A stretch of DNA of 8,509 bases from Candidatus Methanoperedentaceae archaeon (GTDB taxonomy: Archaea > Halobacteriota > Methanosarcinia > Methanosarcinales > Methanoperedenaceae), in NCBI GenBank assembly GCA_014859785.1, contig JACUTP010000071.1, positions 1-8,509 of the forward strand, written 5' to 3'. The notes beneath the pieces were generated by a model, which was not told where the DNA came from, made no database searches, and was given only the letters and a program-made list of their open reading frames with translations. Each line of letters opens with the position of its first letter. Position 1 is the first letter of the stretch. Shown here piece by piece: positions 1-5,666 of this stretch. The position numbers and the translations under genes are program-made.

Positions 1-53
1 TTCATGTCTATGAGGGTGATGTGCAGGCGGGATGGGGTGGTTATTGTGAGCAT
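1..53 (-). CDS. Beta-RFAP synthase-like protein, N-terminal fragment (cut by window edge)
   Basis: Reading leftwards from an ATG at 53-51, the 17 visible complete codons give MLTITTPSRLHITLIDM and then run off the window. The core TPSRLHITLID closely resembles the conserved N-terminus of archaeal beta-ribofuranosylaminobenzene 5'-phosphate synthase, a GHMP-kinase-fold enzyme. That enzyme joins PRPP and 4-hydroxybenzoate (or 4-aminobenzoate) in an early committed step to tetrahydromethanopterin, the C1 carrier of methanogens and methanotrophic archaea. Only 17 residues can be read, so the call rests on that one motif plus the archaeal setting; another GHMP-family protein is the main alternative. 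The gene starts 17 bp after the methyltransferase stop, on the same strand. The short AT-rich gap has no clear Shine-Dalgarno, so the gene may be read from its own promoter or by read-through. Confidence 0.62.
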   Translation of the reverse strand, partial: MLTITTPSRLHITLIDM

Positions 54-90
54 ACGTTTATATTTTGAATTTATATTTCTATTTTATCAA
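54..90 (-). promoter_or_regulatory. AT-rich leader with TATA-like elements before the beta-RFAP synthase-like gene
   Basis: On the minus strand this stretch contains ATATAAATT and then ATATAAACG just before the ATG at 53. The first TATA-like element starts about 22 nt before the ATG, close to the 25-nt spacing of archaeal TATA boxes from transcript starts, so a leaderless or nearly leaderless transcript is possible. The element overlaps the end of the methyltransferase gene, whose DNA is AT-rich throughout, so chance matches are likely. Confidence 0.25.
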
Positions 91-1051
91 TGACTTCCTG
101 TGACATTTTTTCATTAGAATTTAAATGAATCGAAAACGAATCATCTTCAAAAAGCTTCGTTTGACTTGTATATTCTGTAATCCTTTTTTTTGCCAATTCC
201 ACATACTTTTCTTCAATATCGTACCCAATATAATGCCTTCCATCTTTAATTGCAGAAAGGGGCGTTGTACCGCTACCACAAAATGGGTCTAATATTACAT
301 CCCCTTCAAAAGTATATAACTGAATTAATCGGTGAGGTAACTCTTCTGGAAAAGGAGCTGGATGCCCTATACTCCTAGCTGAAACTGCAGGAAAAGTCCA
401 GATACTTTTTGTCCATTCCATAAACTCTTCTTTTGTAATTGTATTTTTTTTATTGCCTCGTTTTCTTGAAAATGATTCTTTTGAGAAAACTAAAATATAC
501 TCATGAATATCCCTCAATACCGGATTAGCTGCGGATTGCCAGCTACCCCATGCTGTCGAGGGGCTGGCACTTGATGCCTTGTTCCAGATAATTTCTCCTC
601 TCATAAAAAAACCAATGTCAAGCATATCTTCAATTATGTAACTATGTAAAGGAATGTATGGTTTCCTTCCAAGGTTTGCAACGTTTATACAGGCTCTTCC
701 ACCAGTGACTAATTTTTTGTAAGTTTCCTGAAAAACGTTCTTCAATAATAACCTGTATTCCTCTAATGATAAATCTTCATCATATTCTTTTTTAACATTA
801 TACGGCGGAGATGTTACCATTAAATGAATGCTATTATCAGGAATTTCTTCCATTAATTCACTTGATTTACAATATATTTTATCAAGTTCTACTAAAGATA
901 TTGGATTTTCTATAAACTCTACTTTTTCGGGTGGTTTTTTACCTGCATACAATTTACTATCATAAAACTTTGAAGAATCGTGATTAATTCTTCCAGGTGT
1001 GCCGAATGAACTTGTTTTTGTCCCATTTCGCCTGTATTTCGTATCGTTCAT
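71..1051 (-). CDS. Type II DNA methyltransferase, beta class, SPPY (probable N4-cytosine)
   Basis: This 326-residue protein is a site-specific DNA amino-methyltransferase using S-adenosylmethionine. The catalytic motif IV is TSPPYN at residues 80-85. It precedes the AdoMet-binding motif I, DPFCGSGTT, at 255-263; this IV-before-I order defines the beta class. SPPY rather than DPPY usually marks N4-cytosine methylation, so m4C is inferred but not proven. The block between the motifs (GEIIWNK at 152-158, SPSTAWGSW at 163-171, NPVLRDIHEY at 176-185) and IGHPAPFPEELP at 228-239 are typical of intact members; archaeal CTAG enzymes such as M.MthZI are possible relatives by recollection. The ATG at 1051 lies 7 bp after the endonuclease stop, and a weak GAGTGA overlaps that stop, suggesting coupled translation. 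It should protect the host from the neighbouring nuclease. The base composition is much more AT-rich than that of hisG, moeA or kae1. Confidence 0.93.
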   Translation of the reverse strand: MNDTKYRRNGTKTSSFGTPGRINHDSSKFYDSKLYAGKKPPEKVEFIENPISLVELDKIYCKSSELMEEIPDNSIHLMVTSPPYNVKKEYDEDLSLEEYRLLLKNVFQETYKKLVTGGRACINVANLGRKPYIPLHSYIIEDMLDIGFFMRGEIIWNKASSASPSTAWGSWQSAANPVLRDIHEYILVFSKESFSRKRGNKKNTITKEEFMEWTKSIWTFPAVSARSIGHPAPFPEELPHRLIQLYTFEGDVILDPFCGSGTTPLSAIKDGRHYIGYDIEEKYVELAKKRITEYTSQTKLFEDDSFSIHLNSNEKMSQEVIDKIEI

Positions 1052-1058
1052 GTAAAAT

Positions 1059-1937
1059 TCACTCGTTTATAAGTTTAAGAAAAACCTCGCCCTTTTTCTC
1101 ATAAGTTTTTTCACCGTTTGCCAAATCAATAATTTTACCAAGTTCTTTATTACTTTTCATACTGGAAAAGTAATTTCTAGTTTCAGATAATAGAGATTCA
1201 ATAGAAACCCTCAGTTCATTAAAATCTTCAAGTCGATAAAAACCTTTTTTTTCTGTTTGTTTTATATTTTCTCCATTGTTATCTAATGGTTCTGGGTTAA
1301 TTGACCAAAAATTTTGAACAATACCAGCACTTTTTAGATGGTCTACTTTTGAGTAATAACTTTTTGTAATTGGTGTATTGCCTAATACAATTATCGGAAT
1401 CGTAGCGGCTTTTAAATTTGAAACCCTAATATTAATACTTTTTCCGATTGCTTTTAACATTGAATCAGAACGTAAAAGACCGGGTGTTCCTTTGTGTGTT
1501 TTATAATCACCTATGCAAGTAAAAGGTTCCACAGAATTGTTAATCTTAAATTCCCAATTCCACACAACAGACATTTTGACTTCAAAAATCGCGAGTATAT
1601 CTTCCGGGTTTTGTTCTATATATCTGTTTCTAGAAATTACCACATCTGCGGGAGAATTTCTTGGAAGTGCAATTTCATTGCAAACAGCGCCCTGTACTGC
1701 AAACAACCCTTTATCTTGCACAATTTCTTGAATTAAATCTTTAGTCCATTTTTCCGTAAATCTTCCGATTAATGAATTTCTACTCTGGAGAGTATTTTTT
1801 TTACCAGGATATTTTTTTGGCCAGTATGCTAAGTACCTATTATCATCTGTTACATAAAACAACTGTTCGGGTGTTGCAAATTTAAACGATTCAGTAAAAA
1901 AATTCCTTTCTATATCTTTATTCCAAAGATGTGTCAT
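1059..1937 (-). CDS. Probable type II restriction endonuclease (PD-(D/E)XK type)
   Basis: This 292-residue protein has no close named match that I can recall. Three things support a restriction enzyme. It is immediately upstream of, and co-directional with, a DNA methyltransferase (7-bp gap). Its size suits a type II enzyme. It also shows a PD-(D/E)XK-like arrangement: SPAD with D98 in a hydrophobic run (ADVVIS), then a hydrophobic strand ending in FEVK (E119, K121). An acidic/basic helix RFTEKWTKDLIQEI (59-72) precedes these, as often seen in this fold. No signal peptide or membrane segment is visible. The start is the ATG at 1937, with GAGGAG 12 nt upstream. Its target would match that of the partner methyltransferase, and cannot be read from the sequence. 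The gene is strongly AT-rich (spot count 17 G+C in bases 1861-1920), consistent with recent transfer. Confidence 0.75.
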   Translation of the reverse strand: MTHLWNKDIERNFFTESFKFATPEQLFYVTDDNRYLAYWPKKYPGKKNTLQSRNSLIGRFTEKWTKDLIQEIVQDKGLFAVQGAVCNEIALPRNSPADVVISRNRYIEQNPEDILAIFEVKMSVVWNWEFKINNSVEPFTCIGDYKTHKGTPGLLRSDSMLKAIGKSINIRVSNLKAATIPIIVLGNTPITKSYYSKVDHLKSAGIVQNFWSINPEPLDNNGENIKQTEKKGFYRLEDFNELRVSIESLLSETRNYFSSMKSNKELGKIIDLANGEKTYEKKGEVFLKLINE

Positions 1938-2040
1938 TGTTTAATAAGTCTCCTCTTAATATTCTAAGACTTTTCTTTATTTAATACTAATCCATAAAGT
2001 AAGAAATATCACTGTCGAATGTTCATCAGCATTTCCTTCT
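1938..2040 (-). promoter_or_regulatory. Leader and probable promoter of the restriction-modification operon
   Basis: The 103-bp gap between hisG and the endonuclease gene is AT-rich and holds no credible ORF. On the minus strand a Shine-Dalgarno-like GAGGAG lies at 1955-1950, 12 nt before the endonuclease ATG. A TATA-like TATTAAATAAAG lies at about 1987-1976, placing a transcript start near 1952-1950, close to the ribosome site. The TATA call is weak because the whole stretch is AT-rich. No inverted-repeat operator or control-protein gene was found, so expression timing of nuclease versus methylase is unexplained. Confidence 0.35.
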
Positions 2041-2913
2041 TCAATGCACTATCTTCATAATATCCATTTCAAGGATATCCTCAGCCCCCAGGCTCTTGAG
2101 TTTCGGGATAAGGATATTGATTTCACTCTTACTCACAACTGTTTCCACAGCATAATAATCAGACTTGTAAAGCTTGGAAACAGTCGGGTTTTTCATTGCA
2201 GGCAGCACTTCAACAACAGCATCCAGTTTGTCCCCTGGCACGTTCATCACGATATAAACCTTGCCGCGCGCCTCAAGAACAGCAAGCAGGAGGATTCTTA
2301 TCTCCTCGATTTCCCTGCGTTTCACAGGGTCGTCCCAGCTTTTCTTGTTCGCAATGAGCTTTGTATTGGATTCAAGAATCAGGTCAACGATTTTCAAACC
2401 GTTTTTCCGAAGCGTTGATCCGGTTTCAGTTAAATCCACAATCACGTCCACAAGTTCGGGAACCTTTGCTTCGGTAGCGCCATAGGAATAACGCATATCC
2501 ACAGGTATCCCGAGATTATCAAAGAACTTCTTTGTCAGGTTCGGGTACTCTGTCGAAACCCTGCTTCCGGGCTTTATGTCCTTTCCTGTCCTGACTTCAC
2601 TTTCATTCGGGACGGCAATAATTATCTTTACGTTTCCTTCACCCTGCTTGCTGTAATACAGGTCTGCAATTTCAACAACATCGGAATCTGATTCCATTAC
2701 CCAGTCCTTTCCTGATATGCCAAGGTCAAAGTAACCTTCCTCAACATACTTGGGTATTTCCTGAGGGCGGAGTATCTTGACTTTACTGATTCTCGGGTCT
2801 TTTACTGTCGGGTTATATTCCCGGTCTGTTTTCCTTATCTCAAGGTCAGCCTGCTTGAACAGGAGAAGGGTTTGTTCTTCGAGACTTCCTTTTGGGAGTG
2901 CAATATTTATCAT
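2041..2913 (-). CDS. hisG: ATP phosphoribosyltransferase, long form
   Basis: HisG catalyses the first step of histidine synthesis: ATP + PRPP to N1-(5-phosphoribosyl)-ATP, in the cytoplasm. The 290-residue length is that of the long form (hexamer, histidine-inhibited, independent of HisZ). Visible landmarks are the N-terminal IALPKGSLEEQT (4-15), DLGISGKDWV (63-72), the PRPP-binding loop VDLTETGSTLRKNGL (159-173), and a C-terminal ACT-like regulatory region from about 217 (KVYIVMNVPGDKL) to the end. The ATG at 2913 gives the exact N-terminus expected for the family. No strong Shine-Dalgarno precedes it. A TATA-like TTTTAATC on the minus strand near 2950-2943 would place transcription about 25 nt downstream, suggesting a very short leader. 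No other his gene is in the window. It diverges from moeA. Confidence 0.97.
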   Translation of the reverse strand: MINIALPKGSLEEQTLLLFKQADLEIRKTDREYNPTVKDPRISKVKILRPQEIPKYVEEGYFDLGISGKDWVMESDSDVVEIADLYYSKQGEGNVKIIIAVPNESEVRTGKDIKPGSRVSTEYPNLTKKFFDNLGIPVDMRYSYGATEAKVPELVDVIVDLTETGSTLRKNGLKIVDLILESNTKLIANKKSWDDPVKRREIEEIRILLLAVLEARGKVYIVMNVPGDKLDAVVEVLPAMKNPTVSKLYKSDYYAVETVVSKSEINILIPKLKSLGAEDILEMDIMKIVH

Positions 2914-3003
2914 ACAAATTCGTCTTTCTACATGAATTTCCTGATTAAAAGCTTTGCCGCAAAATTGGCAAACAATTTAACCAAAGCCTTCGTGATAAGG
3001 ACT
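2914..3003. promoter_or_regulatory. Divergent promoter region between hisG and moeA
   Basis: This short segment must hold signals for both directions unless moeA starts inside it. For hisG (minus) the best TATA-like element is TTTTAATC around 2943-2950. For moeA (plus) there is AATTTAAC at about 2973-2980, which suits a transcript start at or just before a GTG at 3004. A second plus-strand element, ATATTTAT at 2903-2910, would suit the ATG at 2932. None of these is a strong consensus, and no Shine-Dalgarno stands out. Confidence 0.3.
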
Positions 3004-4908
3004 GTGCGAAAAGAATTCAGGAACCTTATATCAAAAGATGAGGCAAGGGAAATAATCAGGAATCTGGATGTTACGACGCGTATTGTGGACATGGGGCATG
3101 AACAGGCAAATGGTCGCATCCTGGCAGAAGATATAATTTCCGGTGTGGATGTTCCCCCTTTTACAAGGTCTTCAATGGACGGTTACGCAGTCAATGCACA
3201 GGATACATACACTGCATGCGAGGATATGCCAGTCACCCTTAAACCTGTCGGCTCAATCCATCCGGGTGTAAATCCTGATATTCATGTAAATACGGGTGAA
3301 GCCGTTGAAATCTCAACAGGTGCTGTCATGCCGTCAGGCGCGGATGCTGTTGTGATGGTGGAATACACGCACAACAAAGGCAGCACTATAAACATCCTGA
3401 GACCCGTATCCATTAATGAAAACGTAATGCAGGCAGGCTCTGACATCATGGCAGGGGAGCGGGTGTTAAAAAAGGGAACCGTTCTCAGGGCGCGGGAGCT
3501 CGGTGTCCTTGCAGCAACAGGGCGTTCAAACGTCAGGGTTTATGGGCTTGATGTCGGGATAATTTCAACCGGTGATGAGCTTGCAGAGCCGGGAAATAAA
3601 CTCCAGGCAGGGCAGATATACGATATTAACTCATACTCCATATCCGCCGCTGTAAGCGAATGCGGGGGAACGCCGATTCGTTATCCTGCTGTCATGGATG
3701 ATGAAACAGCAATGAAAAACGTACTTCAAAAAGCAGCTGATGAATGCGATATAATTCTGACATCGGGAAGCACGTCAGCAGGTTCAGGCGATATAATTTA
3801 CAGGATAATCGGGGAAAACGGCACGGTTTTTGCACACGGCATCAACATAAAACCCGGAAAACCTGCAATCATAGGAAAAGTTTTCGGGAAAACTGTTTTC
3901 GGGCTTCCAGGATACCCGGCATCCTCGCTTACTATTTTCAACGAATTCGTTGCGCCTCTTATAAGGAAGATGACAGGACAGAAAGAAGAGAGCATGGTTA
4001 TGAAGGCAAAGCTTTCAAAAAGGGTGCGCTCAGAAGTACGCAGCCAGCTTCTTCCTGTTGGCGTGGTAAAGGGAAGAGCATACCCTGTCGAGAAAGGCTC
4101 AGGCGCGATAACAACCTTATCCGAGGCTGACGGTTTTATCGAAATACCTGATAATGTTGAGATGCTTGAAGCTGGCGAAACTGTCAAAGTTACACTGTTC
4201 GGGAAACTTGAAGAGCCAGACCTGCTATTCATAGGCAGCCACTGCCTCGGGCTTGACACGCTTTTTGACCTTGCAGGTTTAAACGTGCGTGTTATCAATA
4301 CAGGCTCATCCGGCGGGCTGAGTGCCATACGAAACGGCACGGCAGATATTGCAGGAGTACACCTGCTTGATGAAAAGGGTGAATACAACATATCATTCAT
4401 GGAAGAATTCGGCATACATGATGCGGTAGTTGTCAAGGGTTACCTCAGGGAACAGGGACTTGTCGTAAGAAAAGACAGCAATATCAGGAAAATTGAGGAT
4501 GTTACCAGTTCAAGGCTTATTAACCGCAACACGGGTTCTGGAACAAGGGTACTAACAGACAGGAAACTCAAAGAAATTGCAGATAAGAAAGGAATCTCAT
4601 TTGAAAAACTGAAAGCCAGCATAAACGGGTACAATACAGAAGCAAAAACCCACAGTGCCGTAGCTGCTGCTGTCGGGCTTGGAAAAGCTGATACAGGGAT
4701 TGCCATCCGCACTGCAGCCGAACTTAACGGTCTCGGGTTTATAAAAATTGCAGATGAGGAATATGATTTTGTTATATCATCAAAAATCATTGGCACCCCT
4801 GATGTAAAACTTTTCCTGAAAGCACTCAGGTCAGAAGAATTTAAGGAAAAACTGCCCCCTGGTATCCGGACTTATGAAAGGACAGGAGAAATAATACTAA
4901 TTAACTGA
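3004..4908 (+). CDS. moeA: MoeA-type molybdopterin molybdotransferase fused to a PBP-like (LysR/ModA-like) domain
   Basis: MoeA inserts molybdate (or tungstate) into adenylylated molybdopterin, the last general step of Mo/W cofactor synthesis. Counting from the GTG at 3004 (634 residues), the MoeA part shows VPPFTRSSMDGYAV (about 49-62), STGDEL (188-193), TSGSTSAGSGD (253-263), INIKPGKPAI (280-289) and GLPGYPASS (300-308), then the beta-barrel domain IV to about 400. From about 407 to the end lies a PBP-like domain of the type found fused to archaeal MoeA: GSHCLGLDTLFDLAG, GVHLLDEKGEYN, and the NRNTGSGTR signature at 507-515. Its ligand is not established; oxyanion or cofactor sensing is a guess. 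The start is uncertain. Family similarity begins at RKEFRNLISKDEA, which favours GTG 3004; GTG 2992, ATG 2932 and ATG 2872 (overlapping hisG) are in frame, but add unrelated residues. It ends 9 bp from the convergent bud32 gene. Confidence 0.93.
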   Translation: MRKEFRNLISKDEAREIIRNLDVTTRIVDMGHEQANGRILAEDIISGVDVPPFTRSSMDGYAVNAQDTYTACEDMPVTLKPVGSIHPGVNPDIHVNTGEAVEISTGAVMPSGADAVVMVEYTHNKGSTINILRPVSINENVMQAGSDIMAGERVLKKGTVLRARELGVLAATGRSNVRVYGLDVGIISTGDELAEPGNKLQAGQIYDINSYSISAAVSECGGTPIRYPAVMDDETAMKNVLQKAADECDIILTSGSTSAGSGDIIYRIIGENGTVFAHGINIKPGKPAIIGKVFGKTVFGLPGYPASSLTIFNEFVAPLIRKMTGQKEESMVMKAKLSKRVRSEVRSQLLPVGVVKGRAYPVEKGSGAITTLSEADGFIEIPDNVEMLEAGETVKVTLFGKLEEPDLLFIGSHCLGLDTLFDLAGLNVRVINTGSSGGLSAIRNGTADIAGVHLLDEKGEYNISFMEEFGIHDAVVVKGYLREQGLVVRKDSNIRKIEDVTSSRLINRNTGSGTRVLTDRKLKEIADKKGISFEKLKASINGYNTEAKTHSAVAAAVGLGKADTGIAIRTAAELNGLGFIKIADEEYDFVISSKIIGTPDVKLFLKALRSEEFKEKLPPGIRTYERTGEIILIN

Positions 4909-4917
4909 AGGTATATC

Positions 4918-5493
4918 TCAAGCATACCTTCCCCTGGATTCAATCTGCTTCTCCCGCGCAATTATGTATGCAGCATCACTGAATGTCCTGGCATAACCTT
5001 TCTTGAAAGCGCGGATAAGTTCTACATGATTTTCATGTGTGCTTTTGAATGTCTGGAAAAGCACATGGATATCCACACCCCTTGCCTCCACAGACTTATC
5101 AAGATACGAGAGCCCGAAATCTATTAAAAAAAGCTTCCCGTTCTTTAATAGTATATTTGAAGTGGTAAGGTCCCCGTGAACAATTCCGCATGAATGCAGG
5201 CGCCCGATAAGTTCCCCTGTCTGCTCACTGAGTGCAATATTGATTATTTCCTTAAGCGCCGTTCCGTCAATATACTCCATTTTAATCTCAAAATCGGTTA
5301 CGTCCCTTATAACCGGAGTCGGGACCCCGCACCTTCGGGCTTCTGAAATCAGCCTGGCTTCGGTTCTCGTCCTGTCCCTGCGGATACCCTCGTCAATCTC
5401 TTTTAACCTGTAGTGTTTCTGTATCCTTGTCTTAATTACAGTATTTCCTTCAAGTGCTATCACGGCTTCGGCGCCGTTTCCAATTATCTTCAT
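4918..5493 (-). CDS. bud32: KEOPS complex kinase/ATPase Bud32 (free-standing)
   Basis: Bud32 is the small atypical kinase/ATPase of the KEOPS complex. It binds and activates Kae1 for N6-threonylcarbamoyladenosine synthesis at A37 of ANN-decoding tRNAs. The 191 residues cover a complete minimal kinase: IGNGAEA (4-10), the ATP-binding lysine in VIKT (K21), the helix EARLISEARRCGVPTP (46-61 region), catalytic HGDLTTSNIL (106-115; D108, N113), metal-binding DFG (125-127), DIHVLFQTFKSTH (141-153) and the family tail ESRGRY (185-190). The ATG at 5493 gives the usual N-terminus directly before the glycine loop. A weak GTGA lies 7 nt upstream. It follows kae1 on the same strand after a 173-bp gap, whereas many euryarchaea encode both as one fused protein. 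It is convergent with moeA. Confidence 0.96.
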   Translation of the reverse strand: MKIIGNGAEAVIALEGNTVIKTRIQKHYRLKEIDEGIRRDRTRTEARLISEARRCGVPTPVIRDVTDFEIKMEYIDGTALKEIINIALSEQTGELIGRLHSCGIVHGDLTTSNILLKNGKLFLIDFGLSYLDKSVEARGVDIHVLFQTFKSTHENHVELIRAFKKGYARTFSDAAYIIAREKQIESRGRYA

Positions 5494-5666
5494 TCAATTC
5501 ACTTTCAACAATCTTATTTCAATTAAATTATTTGCCATCTGTTGCCAGATATGTATTTATGTATGGCATTAACTACATATAATCGGGTAAAGGGAGTGAA
5601 AAACAAATCCTATCCATAAAAACCTGCTTTTTTACCTTTACCCTGTGATCACAAGTTTAATAATCC
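5494..5666 (-). promoter_or_regulatory. kae1-bud32 spacer with inverted repeats and possible bud32 promoter
   Basis: This 173-bp AT-rich gap separates two genes that are fused or tightly linked elsewhere. It contains three inverted repeats: GGGTAAAGG/CCTTTACCC (5585-5593 and 5635-5643), ATATGTA/TACATAT (5549-5555 and 5574-5580), and ATCTG-TTGC-CAGAT (5537-5550). On the minus strand, GCAAATAATTTAATTG at about 5534-5519 resembles a BRE/TATA element and would start a transcript roughly 6 nt before the bud32 ATG. No ORF of note lies here. Separate transcription of bud32 is inferred. Confidence 0.4.
5585..5643. repeat. 9-bp perfect inverted repeat (possible hairpin) after kae1
   Basis: The arms GGGTAAAGG (5585-5593) and CCTTTACCC (5635-5643) are perfectly complementary and enclose 41 bp. 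Inner stretches GTGAAAAAC and GCTTTTTTA could partly extend the pairing. It lies 23 bp beyond the kae1 stop, so in the kae1 transcript it would form a stem in the 3' untranslated part or the bud32 leader. It could be a processing site, a terminator or an operator; nothing in the sequence decides. Confidence 0.4.

Noticed and set aside
1494..1736. Two overlapping small plus-strand ORFs opposite the endonuclease gene
   Set aside because: They are antisense to a continuous 292-codon frame, have no ribosome site, and would be in conflict with each other.
1059..1937. A toxin-antitoxin or abortive-infection reading of the AT-rich pair
   Set aside because: The partner is a complete beta-class DNA methyltransferase and the first gene has a nuclease-like core, so a type II R-M pair explains it better.
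2044..2418. 124-residue plus-strand ORF opposite hisG
   Set aside because: Shadow of HisG, whose motifs are unmistakable on the minus strand.
3798..4436. 212-residue minus-strand ORF opposite moeA
   Set aside because: It lies wholly antisense to the recognised MoeA and PBP-like coding sequence; its proline/serine-rich translation is typical of shadow frames.
4440..4796. 118-residue hydrophobic minus-strand ORF opposite the PBP-like domain
   Set aside because: Membrane-like runs arise from reading the complementary strand of a charged coding region; the sense frame is clearly the gene.
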